DNA from: Chitinophagales bacterium
GTDB lineage: Bacteria > Bacteroidota > Bacteroidia > Chitinophagales > CAIODY01
Assembly (NCBI GenBank): GCA_947449695.1
Contig: CANFST010000028.1
Span: forward strand, 1-36,822
Length of the DNA stretch: 36,822 nt
Direction: 5' to 3'
In this document: positions 1 through 8,597 of the stretch, piece after piece
Layout of the letters: each line of letters begins with the position of its first letter
How positions within the stretch are numbered: position 1 is the first letter of the stretch
Notes under the pieces: generated by a model
Seen by the model: the letters and a program-made list of their open reading frames with translations, nothing else
Told to the model about the DNA's origin: nothing
Database searches by the model: none
Made by a program: the position numbers and the translations under genes

Positions 1-3000
1 AAGTAACGGTTACAAACCCAAGTGGTGGCACAACACCTTATTCATATTCGTGGAATACTTCACCAATTCAAAATACTCAAACCGCCAATTCCTTGCCAGC
101 TGGCACTTACATGGTTACTATAAAAGATGTTAACAATTGTTCGCTTACTTCTTCAACGATTGTAACCCAACCAGCAGCACTGTCAAACGTAACGGCATCA
201 ACACTTTTAAATGATTCATGTTTTGGATTCTCAAAAGGAAAAGTGGCGGTTACAAACCCTACTGGTGGTACGACACCTTACTCGTATTCCTGGAATACTT
301 CGCCAATTCAAAATACTCAAACCGCCAACTCCTTACCAGCTGGCACTTACACGGTTACTGTAAAAGATGCGAATAATTGTTCGCTCACTTCTTCGACTGT
401 AGTAACTCAGCCAACCGCATTGTCAAACGTAACTGCATCAACACTTTTGAATGATACTTGCTTTGGTGGAACAATAGGAAAAGTTACGGTAACCACACCG
501 AGCGGCGGCACATCCCCTTATTCTTATAGTTGGAATACCACACCTAATCAAAACACACAAACCGCAACAGGCTTACCAATCGGCACTTACACAGTAGTTG
601 TGAGAGATGCAAATAATTGTTCGCTCACTTCTTCTACCGCAATTACACAACCATCAGGGCTTTCAAATGTAATCGCTTCAACGCTTTCCAACGATTCATG
701 CTTTGGAAGTAGTAATGGGAAAGTAACAGTATCCTCACCAACAGGTGGCACTGCACCGTATAATTATTCATGGAATACAACACCCATTCAAACGACACAA
801 ACGGCTGTGGGATTGACTGCTGGTACTTATACTGTTACTATCAGCGATGCACATCATTGTTCAACTGTAATTGATTCGGCAATTGTAACACAACCATCAC
901 CTTTAGCAAACGTTGTAGCATCAGCAGTTTCTAACGTTTCATGTTTTGGAGGAAGTAACGGAAGTGTAACAGTTTCAAATCCAAGCGGAGGTACAACACC
1001 TTATTCATTTATTTGGAATACATCACCTATTCAAAATACACAAACTGCCAATTCATTGCCAGCAGGCACTTACACGGTTACTGTAAAAGATGCACACCAT
1101 TGTTCACTCAACTCATCCATCAGCATTTCACAGCCCAACGCTTTAAGTAATGTGATAGCTTCGACATTAACCAATGTAAATTGTAATAGCAAAAATACGG
1201 GCAGTGCAACAGTTTCAGCGCCAATAGGCGGAACAGCACCTTATCATTTTAGTTGGAATTCATCACCCACTCAAAATACACAAACTGCCAATTCATTGCC
1301 AGCAGGCACTTTCACGGTTACTGTGAAAGATTCAAACAATTGCAGTTTAACTTCTTCAACAACGATTATCCAGCCTGCACCGCTTGCAAATGTGCTTGCA
1401 TCGGTAGTTTCTAATGTTTCATGCCATGGCGGAAACAACGGAAGTGTAACTTGTACAACACCAACAGGTGCAACTTTACCTTATCATTTTAGTTGGAATA
1501 CAACACCCATTCAACTCACACAAACCGCTACAGGATTGGTTGCTGGTACTTATACTGTTTCAGTGACCGACTCTTTTAGGTGTGATACTTTAACTTCAAC
1601 GATTATTGTTACTGAACCGGCGCCGTTAGCAAACGTAGTAGCATCAACGCTTTTGAACGATTCTTGTTTTGGTTACTCCAAAGGAAAAGTAACTGTAACA
1701 ACCCCAACAGGTGGAACAGCACCATATTTTTATAGTTGGAATTCTTCACCGATTCAAAGTACTCAAACTGCTATAAACTTGCCGGTCGGCACTTATACAG
1801 TAACGGTAACCGATGCACATAATTGCCCTGCAATTTTAGATTCGACCATTGTAACACAACCTAGTGTACTCTCAAACGTAGTGGCATCAGTAGTTTCAAA
1901 CGTTACATGTTTTGGTTTAAATAATGGAAGTGTAACAGTTTCAAATCCAAGTGGTGGCACATCTCCTTATTCTTATAGTTGGAATTCTTCACCTGTACAA
2001 AATACACAAACTGCCAATGCCTTGCCAGTAGGTACTTTCACGGTTACAGTAAAAGATGGCAATCATTGCTCTTTAACTTCTTCAGCAACAATCACACAAC
2101 CAAATACATTAGCAAACGTAGTAGCATCAATGACTTCAGCCATTTCATGTCATGGTGGAAGTAATGGAACTGCAACTTGCACCACACCAACAGGTGGAAC
2201 ATTGCCTTATCATTTTAGCTGGAATACATCGCCCATACAAACCACACAATCGGCTACCAACTTGAGCTATGGCATTTTTACTGTTACTGTGAAGGATTCA
2301 AATAATTGTTCATTAACCGACACCGTATTAATTACGGAACCGGCTGCGATTTCAAATATAACTGCAGCAACTATAACCAATGAGTTTTGTTTTGGTGGTC
2401 ATAATGGAAGTGCATCAGTAAGTACCCCAACAGGCGGAACACCGCCATACACTTATAGTTGGAATTCATTACCAGTTCAAACAACACAATTGGCAGTGAA
2501 TTTATTACCAGGCACTTACACAGTTTCTGTTGCCGATTCACATAATTGTCCGGCAATAACTTCAACAGCAACAATCACCCAACCACCAGCATTGACGGGT
2601 ATTACAGCGTTCACCATCAAAAATTTAACTTGCAGTAGTGGCAATGATGGTATGGTTTCATGCACCACCCCAACAGGCGGAACACCGCCATATAGCTATA
2701 GTTGGAATTCATCCCCCATTCAAACTACGCAAACTGCTATAAACTTGCTAGTCGGCACTTATACAGTAACCATAACCGATGCTCATCAATGCGCTTATTT
2801 CAGTGCTTCGACTGCTGTAACTGCACCGGCTGGTCCGATTAATTCTTTAACTTCTATTGTATTAAAAAATGTAAGTTGCTATGGCAATAAAGATGCTGCA
2901 GCAACTGTGCTTACACCGCTTTATGGTAAACCTCCTTTTTCATATATCTGGAATTCTATTCCATCACAGTTAACACAAACCGCCACTCAATTAGCTGCTG

Positions 3001-3548
3001 GCAATTATAGTGTATCTGTAATAGATAGCTTAGGTTGTGTTCAGATGGGAAATATTATAATAACCCAGCCATTCCCTTTAAAAATCAATATTCATCAAGC
3101 AATTAATATAAGTTGTTATGGTGGAAATGATGGATATATTGTTGCTAATACTGCATGGGGGGGAACCTTACCTTACGCCTATAAGTGGAATACAACACCG
3201 CCACAATATTCGAATTTTGCAACTAATTTAAAGGCTGGTCAATATATTATTGAGGTTACAGATTCAAACAGATGTACTACTAGTGATACCGTAATTTTGA
3301 ATCAACCCCCTATACTTCAACCCGGAATTATTTCTACATTCAATAATCCTTGTAACTCAGTAAGCGGTGGTTGGGCAGATATTTCAAATACAACTGGAGG
3401 AACATCACCATATCAATATTTATGGAATTCAACACCAGCACAAACAGGCCATAAAGCTTTGCATTTACAAAGCGGCAACTATACAGTTACAATAACTGAT
3501 TCAAATTTTTGCTCAACAACTCAGTCAACAACAATAAATACTGAACCT
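1..3548 (+). repeat. Tandem ~246-bp DNA repeats encoding SprB units
   Basis: The protein repeats are also visible as DNA repeats. Blocks such as CAAACCGCCAA followed by TCCTTGCCAGCTGGCACTTA recur nearly unchanged in the upstream units, for example around 75-112, 315-352, 1045-1075 and 1285-1315. The last four units (from about 2800) match each other and the upstream ones much less. This suggests recent duplication or gene conversion in the upstream part and older divergence towards the C-terminus. Confidence 0.85.
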
Positions 3549-4076
3549 AGCGTTCAGGCTATTGCTTACACTGATACAACAATTAATTTAGGTGATAATT
3601 TTACTTTAAATGCTTATCAAAGCATTGGAATTAATTCTGCTACTAACTACCAATGGTATTCATCTTCGGATGTTTTATTAGGTAGTTCCAACACATTAAA
3701 TATTTCACCTATCAAAGATGATTACTATTATTTGAAAATATTTAATGACAGTCTTTGCCCCTCAATTGATAGTGTGTTTATCAAAGTTGCCCAATGCGGA
3801 ATTGTTATTTTACCCAATGCGTTTTCTCCAAATGGTGATGGCTTGGATGATGTATTTAAAATAATCAATCCCGAAGATATTGAATCAATTACTCGTTTTG
3901 AAGTGTTTAACAGATGGGGAAATCCTGTTTTTACAACTTCTAACAAATATGAAGGTTGGGATGGATTCATTAATGGCAAACCTCAACCACTTGATACGTA
4001 TGTATATAATTTACATGCAAAATGCTTTGGAGGCAAACAAATTCACCTAAAGGGAGACGTAACACTAATGCGATAA
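1..4076 (+). CDS. Giant SprB-repeat adhesin, T9SS type B cargo (5' truncated)
   Basis: The reading frame is open from base 3 of the window, so the N-terminus lies outside; the first ATG at 93 falls inside a repeat and is not a credible start. About 15 tandem repeats of roughly 82 residues (the first is cut) end near base 3548. Each carries a Cys near its start, a GGTxPYSYSWN core, a QTAxxLPAGTYTV segment and a second Cys, the pattern of SprB repeats. An Ig-like linker follows (about 3549-3790). The last ~95 residues start with LPNAFSPNGDGLDDVF and end in VTLMR, matching the gliding-motility-associated C-terminal domain used for type IX secretion. Known members are cell-surface adhesins involved in gliding or attachment. 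The role is inferred from architecture; no partner gene is visible here because the upstream side is outside the window. Confidence 0.93.
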   Translation, partial: VTVTNPSGGTTPYSYSWNTSPIQNTQTANSLPAGTYMVTIKDVNNCSLTSSTIVTQPAALSNVTASTLLNDSCFGFSKGKVAVTNPTGGTTPYSYSWNTSPIQNTQTANSLPAGTYTVTVKDANNCSLTSSTVVTQPTALSNVTASTLLNDTCFGGTIGKVTVTTPSGGTSPYSYSWNTTPNQNTQTATGLPIGTYTVVVRDANNCSLTSSTAITQPSGLSNVIASTLSNDSCFGSSNGKVTVSSPTGGTAPYNYSWNTTPIQTTQTAVGLTAGTYTVTISDAHHCSTVIDSAIVTQPSPLANVVASAVSNVSCFGGSNGSVTVSNPSGGTTPYSFIWNTSPIQNTQTANSLPAGTYTVTVKDAHHCSLNSSISISQPNALSNVIASTLTNVNCNSKNTGSATVSAPIGGTAPYHFSWNSSPTQNTQTANSLPAGTFTVTVKDSNNCSLTSSTTIIQPAPLANVLASVVSNVSCHGGNNGSVTCTTPTGATLPYHFSWNTTPIQLTQTATGLVAGTYTVSVTDSFRCDTLTSTIIVTEPAPLANVVASTLLNDSCFGYSKGKVTVTTPTGGTAPYFYSWNSSPIQSTQTAINLPVGTYTVTVTDAHNCPAILDSTIVTQPSVLSNVVASVVSNVTCFGLNNGSVTVSNPSGGTSPYSYSWNSSPVQNTQTANALPVGTFTVTVKDGNHCSLTSSATITQPNTLANVVASMTSAISCHGGSNGTATCTTPTGGTLPYHFSWNTSPIQTTQSATNLSYGIFTVTVKDSNNCSLTDTVLITEPAAISNITAATITNEFCFGGHNGSASVSTPTGGTPPYTYSWNSLPVQTTQLAVNLLPGTYTVSVADSHNCPAITSTATITQPPALTGITAFTIKNLTCSSGNDGMVSCTTPTGGTPPYSYSWNSSPIQTTQTAINLLVGTYTVTITDAHQCAYFSASTAVTAPAGPINSLTSIVLKNVSCYGNKDAAATVLTPLYGKPPFSYIWNSIPSQLTQTATQLAAGNYSVSVIDSLGCVQMGNIIITQPFPLKINIHQAINISCYGGNDGYIVANTAWGGTLPYAYKWNTTPPQYSNFATNLKAGQYIIEVTDSNRCTTSDTVILNQPPILQPGIISTFNNPCNSVSGGWADISNTTGGTSPYQYLWNSTPAQTGHKALHLQSGNYTVTITDSNFCSTTQSTTINTEPSVQAIAYTDTTINLGDNFTLNAYQSIGINSATNYQWYSSSDVLLGSSNTLNISPIKDDYYYLKIFNDSLCPSIDSVFIKVAQCGIVILPNAFSPNGDGLDDVFKIINPEDIESITRFEVFNRWGNPVFTTSNKYEGWDGFINGKPQPLDTYVYNLHAKCFGGKQIHLKGDVTLMR

Positions 4077-4103
4077 ATTCACAAATGATACTATTTTTAA
4101 ATT

Positions 4104-4137
4104 AAAAAAGCCGAATCAAATTTGGTTCGGCTTTTTT
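4104..4137. terminator. Bidirectional intrinsic terminator
   Basis: A perfect 12-bp stem (AAAAAAGCCGAA with TTCGGCTTTTTT, arms 4104-4115 and 4126-4137) encloses a 10-nt loop. It has an A-run on one side and a T-run on the other, so it can end transcription of the adhesin (plus) and of the sugar operon (minus), whose stops lie 27 bases upstream and 4 bases downstream. Confidence 0.9.
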
Positions 4138-4141
4138 AATT

Positions 4142-4873
4142 TTAGCTGATGCGTTTCAAATACCCGTCCAGGCCTTCGGTAATCATTAATTTATTGTCGA
4201 TATTTTTATCAATCTCAAAATTTTTATTGTGCTTCAAAAACTCCCAAACCGCTGTCATCGGGTTGTTGCCCACATCCCAAGGTCTATCCTTTACATAACC
4301 TTTCGGAAAAAATTCAACAAAAGTATCCGGGCATAGAATATAACTTCCAACCGTAACCATCGGCGAATACATTTCCAATTCTCTCAAAACATGCTCGTGT
4401 GTGTGGTTTGAATCTAACGCCACCAACACAGTTTTTTTGCCTTCGGTGTGTTTGCGAATTTTCTCCACAATGGCTTCATCAGTGCTGCTACCTTCATACA
4501 TCGTGATGCGTTTCATCATAGGATGTTTTTCGATTTCATCACGATTGTGTTTGCGAATATCAATGTCAACCGCTACCACTTCACCATGCCCAATCAATTC
4601 TAACATCGAAGCTGAAAAGATAATACTGCCACCATGCGCAATACCTGTTTCAATAATCACATCTGGCTTTAATCGCCAAATTATTTCCTGCATAATCACA
4701 ATATCGCTCGGATATTTAATAATGGGGCGACCCATCCATTCGAAGTTGTAAGTATATTTATATTTGTCGGCATGCAACATCCAGTCCAACGATTTTTGAC
4801 GTAATGCAGAATCGTTGCCCATTTCAGCGATTGCCTCTTTGCGTTCTTTTTTAAATTCTTCTATTGGATTCAT
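4142..4873 (-). CDS. CmcI/cephalosporin-hydroxylase-family SAM methyltransferase
   Basis: This 243-residue protein has the SAM-binding loop ETGIAHGGS at residues 75-83, an acidic strand end (VAVDIDIRKHN, near residue 98) and the ALDSNHTHEHV segment near residue 154, the hallmarks of the CmcI-like family. Despite the 'cephalosporin hydroxylase' name, many relatives in polysaccharide loci are sugar O-methyltransferases. It is the last gene of a four-gene minus-strand run with two SDR enzymes and a 3,5-epimerase, 56 bases after the preceding gene. A role in O-methylating a deoxysugar for LPS or exopolysaccharide is therefore the best inference; the actual substrate cannot be read from the sequence. 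The terminator at 4104-4137 ends the run. Confidence 0.85.
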   Translation of the reverse strand: MNPIEEFKKERKEAIAEMGNDSALRQKSLDWMLHADKYKYTYNFEWMGRPIIKYPSDIVIMQEIIWRLKPDVIIETGIAHGGSIIFSASMLELIGHGEVVAVDIDIRKHNRDEIEKHPMMKRITMYEGSSTDEAIVEKIRKHTEGKKTVLVALDSNHTHEHVLRELEMYSPMVTVGSYILCPDTFVEFFPKGYVKDRPWDVGNNPMTAVWEFLKHNKNFEIDKNIDNKLMITEGLDGYLKRIS

Positions 4874-4929
4874 TTCAGTTTGTAAAATTTTTATTTTATG
4901 AAAGATGTAAAGATAGAATTGGAAAAACT

Positions 4930-5862
4930 TTATTTCAGCAATTCGATAATCTTTTTGATTTCGGTTTTAATCGCATTTTCATCATCCACATTTTCAACAC
5001 CCAAGTTTTTAATTTTTTCGATGCTAATATGGAAACTATTGGCAGCATTGGGCTTGTCACTCTTCACAACTAATTCAACCTGCCGATTAAATTCACTTGC
5101 AAAAACTTCTTGCGTAAATTTTGCAACCTCCACAATCGAAAAATTGTTTTCAGAAGCAATGTTATACAGTTGATAATCTATAGATAAATTATTCAAAATC
5201 GCTTCTGTACTTTTTGCTACATTTTGCAACGAAATAAAATTTCGCAACTGCTTGCCCGATGATAAAAGTGTGATGTTATTTTTTTCAATCGCTTCTTTTA
5301 TAAAACAATTGGGCACCAAACTCCAGCGTTCAATTTGTGCATCCATCATTGCACCATACACGTTGGAAGGGCGAACTGATGAGGCTTTCAAGCCATTTTT
5401 TTTCGATGCCATTGCTACATATTCTTCGGCAATTAAATGATTAAAGGCATAATCATTTACAGGTTTTGAAATCGTTTGTTCATCATAATTTCCATTCAAC
5501 TCCGATTCATACACTTGCATCGTTGAAAAGAAAATGAATTGCGGAATGTTATTTTTCACACAAACATCGATTGCATTTTTTGTTCCGATTAATGATAACT
5601 CCACTCCATTTTGGAAATTTTTAGAAACGATATCATTAGCACTTGCTAAATGAATCATGTTATCAGCCTGTATTTGCAAGTTTTTAAAATCATCACTCAT
5701 CACATCCATTTCCAGCAATTCACAATCGTGCAATTGTTTTTTTACTTCCGTAAAATATTTTCGAGAAACACAAATCACATGATATTTTTTTTCAGAAAAA
5801 TATTTCGCTAAATAACTTCCAATGAAGCCATTAGCCCCCGTAATGATAATAGTTTCAGGCAT
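4930..5862 (-). CDS. NAD-dependent epimerase/dehydratase (extended SDR) with altered YxxxK motif
   Basis: The N-terminus holds the NAD-binding GxxGxxG (GANGFIG, residues 9-15), an HLAS strand near 71-74 and an FFST segment before VYE, as in nucleotide-sugar 4-epimerases, reductases and dehydratases. The catalytic YxxxK reads Y138-A-F-N-H142, so the usual Lys is His (codon CAT). The 310-residue length is normal for the family. It starts 3 bases after the stop of the 3,5-epimerase gene, so they are surely co-transcribed and perhaps translationally coupled. A 4-ketoreductase or epimerase step on an NDP-deoxysugar is the likely job. Activity with the His substitution is uncertain. Confidence 0.85.
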   Translation of the reverse strand: MPETIIITGANGFIGSYLAKYFSEKKYHVICVSRKYFTEVKKQLHDCELLEMDVMSDDFKNLQIQADNMIHLASANDIVSKNFQNGVELSLIGTKNAIDVCVKNNIPQFIFFSTMQVYESELNGNYDEQTISKPVNDYAFNHLIAEEYVAMASKKNGLKASSVRPSNVYGAMMDAQIERWSLVPNCFIKEAIEKNNITLLSSGKQLRNFISLQNVAKSTEAILNNLSIDYQLYNIASENNFSIVEVAKFTQEVFASEFNRQVELVVKSDKPNAANSFHISIEKIKNLGVENVDDENAIKTEIKKIIELLK

Positions 5863-5865
5863 TTA

Positions 5866-6417
5866 TTAAATTTCTATAGGTTCAAAATTTTCATCTACAA
5901 ATGGAATAGCTGCATCTTTTTCGGAAGTAAGCAACACGGGTAATTTCCATTCAATGCCCACCTTAGGGTCGGCATGATGAATACCACCTTCAGCTTGCTT
6001 GTTGTAAAATGCTCCTACCAAGTAAGTGATTTCCGTTTCTTCTTCCAACGATTGAAAACCATGCGCAAAGCCTTCTGGCACGTACATCATGTTTTTCTTT
6101 TCGGCAGATAATTCGATGCCAACCCATTGTAAAAAAGTAGGTGAGTTTTTTCGACAATCCACAATCACATCAAAAATGCTGCCTTTGATACATTTCAACA
6201 CTTTTACTTCCGCATATGGCGGACGTTGAAAATGCATACCTCTGATAATTCCTTTACCAAAAGTGCCGCTATGATTGGCCTGTACAAAATGTTGTTTCAA
6301 ATTGTGTTGTGCAAACTCATTTTCACAAAATGTACGAGTAAAAAAACCACGTTCATCTTTAAATGGCTCCACTTCAATATGGTAAGCACCTTTCAATTTT
6401 AGTTCGGTAAATTTCAT
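5866..6417 (-). CDS. rfbC: dTDP-4-dehydrorhamnose 3,5-epimerase family (RmlC-like)
   Basis: This 183-residue cupin matches the RmlC family in full length. It has the early FKDERGFF segment, the catalytic-His motif GIIRGMHFQ (His62), FDVIVDCR, the YVPEGFAHGFQ loop, Tyr132 and the ending ADPKVGIEWKLP. The family epimerises C3 and/or C5 of dTDP-4-keto-6-deoxyglucose or related 4-keto sugars. Neither rfbA, rfbB nor a canonical rfbD is beside it, so the sugar may not be rhamnose; relatives in O-antigen loci act on other 4-keto-hexoses. It lies 6 bases after the upstream SDR gene and 3 bases before the downstream one, inside a tight operon. Confidence 0.9.
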   Translation of the reverse strand: MKFTELKLKGAYHIEVEPFKDERGFFTRTFCENEFAQHNLKQHFVQANHSGTFGKGIIRGMHFQRPPYAEVKVLKCIKGSIFDVIVDCRKNSPTFLQWVGIELSAEKKNMMYVPEGFAHGFQSLEEETEITYLVGAFYNKQAEGGIHHADPKVGIEWKLPVLLTSEKDAAIPFVDENFEPIEI

Positions 6418-6423
6418 TGTATT

Positions 6424-7470
6424 TTATTTATTCCAGAATAATTGTTCATTAATCAAATGCTTATCCATCAATGCATTTAACACATTTAATCGCATAAAAC
6501 GACCTTTGCGAAAATCAGCATCGTTGAATTGAATAGCTTGCAAACCGCTTACCAAATCTTTAATAGTTTGTTGCAAATTATATTTGGGTTGATGCAATGG
6601 TGCTAACTTTTCGAACAAACTAAAATCAACTTTATAACTTCTTTTATCAGGTGCAGCATTTGGATTTACAGTTACCGAAACGCCTGTTAATTCTGCAGCT
6701 ACGGCTTCTGCCAATTCTTTCACTTGATAGTTCCATACATTGCTGCCAGCATTCACAATCACAAAATTTCCACCAGTATTTTTATCTCGAACTATCCCCC
6801 ACTCCATTGCCAACGGCATATCTTTTACATTAATTAATGGTCGCCAAGGTGTACCATCGCTCAAAATAGAAATCTGCCTAGCTGTGATTGCACCAGCCAC
6901 AAAATCATTCAACACCAAATCTAATCGCAATCTGTCACTCATGCCGCAAGCGGTTGCAAAACGCAAACAAGTAATCGTGAAATTATCATCAGCAAAAGGT
7001 TTCAGTGCTTCTTCTGAAAATACTTTTGATTTGGCATAAGCCGTTAAAGGATTTAATTCAGAAGTTTCAGTTCGCGGTTTATCATCAGCAAAACCATATA
7101 CACTGCAACTGCTGGCAAATATGAAGCGCTTTACTCCTGCTGCTTTTGCCATTTCAGCAATTGTTTTTGTAGAGCCAAAATTGGTATCCAAAGTTGGCGT
7201 TTCAAATTTATTCCCCATCGGGTCGTTACTAATAGCGGCTAAATGCACCACAGCATCTACGCCATTCAATAATTCTTTTGGGAAATGTCGCACATCGCCA
7301 AAATATTGTTCGTTTAATAAATGCTCTGCACCGATTATTGGATTAGTGAATTGCACATTAAAAAATGCGGTATCAAAACCAAGTAAATGTGCTGTGGGAA
7401 ACACTTTGCGAAAGTGACTGATAACACCTGGACCAACATAACCAAGATTCCCTGTTATTAATATTTTCAT
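6424..7470 (-). CDS. NAD-dependent epimerase/dehydratase (extended SDR)
   Basis: The protein (348 residues) opens with an NAD-binding GxxGxxG (GNLGYVG, residues 7-13). It has a DAVVHLAA strand, a SSCSVYG serine motif and an intact catalytic YAKSK. The closest well-known group is the SDR enzymes of O-antigen and antibiotic sugar loci that act on NDP-hexoses. It is the first gene of the four-gene sugar operon and reads away from ccmE. A possible -7 element (TAGATTTG on the minus strand, 7506-7513) lies about 36 bases before the start; no clear -33 box goes with it. The exact reaction (4-epimerase, dehydratase or reductase) is not determined. Confidence 0.88.
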   Translation of the reverse strand: MKILITGNLGYVGPGVISHFRKVFPTAHLLGFDTAFFNVQFTNPIIGAEHLLNEQYFGDVRHFPKELLNGVDAVVHLAAISNDPMGNKFETPTLDTNFGSTKTIAEMAKAAGVKRFIFASSCSVYGFADDKPRTETSELNPLTAYAKSKVFSEEALKPFADDNFTITCLRFATACGMSDRLRLDLVLNDFVAGAITARQISILSDGTPWRPLINVKDMPLAMEWGIVRDKNTGGNFVIVNAGSNVWNYQVKELAEAVAAELTGVSVTVNPNAAPDKRSYKVDFSLFEKLAPLHQPKYNLQQTIKDLVSGLQAIQFNDADFRKGRFMRLNVLNALMDKHLINEQLFWNK

Positions 7471-7557
7471 TGATTAATATCCTATTTGTTTTTTGAAAAT
7501 TACTGCAAATCTACAAAGGAATATATTAGCTAAAAGAAGTAATCAAAAAGAAAATAA

Positions 7558-7591
7558 TTGACGAACTAACAAATTGATTTCAATATCTTTG
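7558..7591 (+). promoter_or_regulatory. Putative Bacteroidota-type promoter of ccmE
   Basis: TAtcTTTG at 7584-7591 is an exact match to the TAnnTTTG (-7) consensus. A TTG at 7558-7560 could be the -33 element with a 23-base spacer, at the long end of the allowed range. The start codon is 12 bases downstream, giving a very short leader. Confidence 0.5.
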
Positions 7592-7603
7592 CAACTGAGA
7601 GAC

Positions 7604-8020
7604 ATGAAAAAAACATACTTAATAGGATTAATTTTAATTGCAATTTGCATAGCAGTAATTGTAACATTGGTGGGCGATTTCAGCAGTTATGAAACATTTG
7701 CTTCAGCACGAAAAATGCCTGCTACACAATTTCACATTGTGGGTACTTTAGATACTTTACACAAAACAGAATACAATGCTTTACAAAATGCTAATCAGTT
7801 TTGCTTTTATATGAAAGATAAAAATGGTGAAAGTGTAAAAGTGATTTACCCTGATGTAGAACCAAAAGATTTTAAACGAAGCGACCAGATAGTTGTGGTT
7901 GGAAAGATGAATGGAACTGATTTTCAGGCTTCGTCCATGGTGTTAAAATGCCCGAGTAAATACACCGATACCAAAAATGCTCAAAAAGAATTCAGAGCTA
8001 CTGGCAAGATGCCTACCTAA
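7604..8020 (+). CDS. ccmE: Cytochrome c maturation haem chaperone CcmE, CxxxY type
   Basis: The ATG at 7604 (MKKTYLIGL) is preferred over the in-frame ATG at 7574, because the latter lies upstream of the TAtcTTTG element and the lysine-led membrane anchor starts here. The 138-residue protein has one N-terminal membrane segment (about residues 5-24) and an OB-fold-like body including VKVIYPDVEPKDF and VVVGKMNG. Its C-terminal motif is KCPSKY, with Cys116 and Tyr120. CcmE normally binds haem through His in HxxxY; the Cys form (CxxxY) is a described variant. It would act at the outer face of the inner membrane, handing haem to apocytochromes c. No other ccm gene is in the window. Confidence 0.85.
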   Translation: MKKTYLIGLILIAICIAVIVTLVGDFSSYETFASARKMPATQFHIVGTLDTLHKTEYNALQNANQFCFYMKDKNGESVKVIYPDVEPKDFKRSDQIVVVGKMNGTDFQASSMVLKCPSKYTDTKNAQKEFRATGKMPT

Positions 8021-8021
8021 A

Positions 8022-8058
8022 AAAATTGCCTGCTGCGAATTTCACAACAAGCAATTTT
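8022..8058. terminator. Probable bidirectional terminator
   Basis: An AAAATTGC / GCAATTTT stem (8022-8029 and 8051-8058) with an imperfect inner stem lies between the convergent ccmE and bacilliredoxin genes. The A/T flanks suit both directions, but the inner part has mismatches. Confidence 0.55.
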
Positions 8059-8082
8059 AACATAAAATATTTTCTGAAGCAA

Positions 8083-8493
8083 TTAGCAATATTGTTCGAA
8101 AGCGCCAATTAAATTTTGCGCAATCATTTCGGGGCTTCTGCCTTCAATATGATGACGCTCAATAAAATGAACTAATTGCCCATCTTTAAACAAAGCAATA
8201 CATGGGGATGATGGTGGATAAGGCAAAGTATAAGTACGGGCTTGTTTGGTTGAAGCAATATCGAAGCCTGCAAACACCGTAGTAATATGGTTTGGGCGTT
8301 TTGGATGTTGAATAGCCATTTTCACACCCGGACGGGCAGTACCTGCCGAACAACCACAAACAGAATTGAAAAACAATAAAGTGGTGCCAGGTTGTTGCAT
8401 CGTAGCATCTACTTTTTCGGGAGTTAATAATTCTTCAAAACCTACAGCCGTTAATTCGGCTTTCATGGGGTTCACAATTTCTGCTGGATACAT
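8083..8493 (-). CDS. BrxA/BrxB-family bacilliredoxin
   Basis: The 136-residue protein is the full family length, with the N-terminal YPxExVxPMxxEL motif and the CGC active site (Cys46-Gly47-Cys48 in NSVCGCSAG). Family members in Firmicutes remove bacillithiol from oxidised cytosolic proteins, and bacillithiol-like chemistry also occurs in some Bacteroidota. It is convergent with ccmE and divergent from the GSCFA gene. A -7-like TAacTTTG sits 23 bases upstream on the minus strand (8517-8524). It forms a monocistronic unit. Family assignment is firm; the thiol used in this organism is inferred. Confidence 0.9.
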   Translation of the reverse strand: MYPAEIVNPMKAELTAVGFEELLTPEKVDATMQQPGTTLLFFNSVCGCSAGTARPGVKMAIQHPKRPNHITTVFAGFDIASTKQARTYTLPYPPSSPCIALFKDGQLVHFIERHHIEGRSPEMIAQNLIGAFEQYC

Positions 8494-8597
8494 TTTTATT
8501 TATTTTTTTGAGTTAGCAAAGTTAATACTTGTAAAAGCAATTTGAAAACAACAGGCGCATCAATTAGTTCACAACAATTCTTTATTTTCGCTGCATC

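Noticed and set aside
1-3548. Regular DNA repeats as CRISPR or satellite DNA
   Set aside because: The period is about 246 bases, in frame, and codes for SprB protein repeats.
5866-7470. Complete dTDP-L-rhamnose operon
   Set aside because: Only the 3,5-epimerase is recognisable; rmlA, rmlB and a canonical rmlD are absent and a methyltransferase is present.
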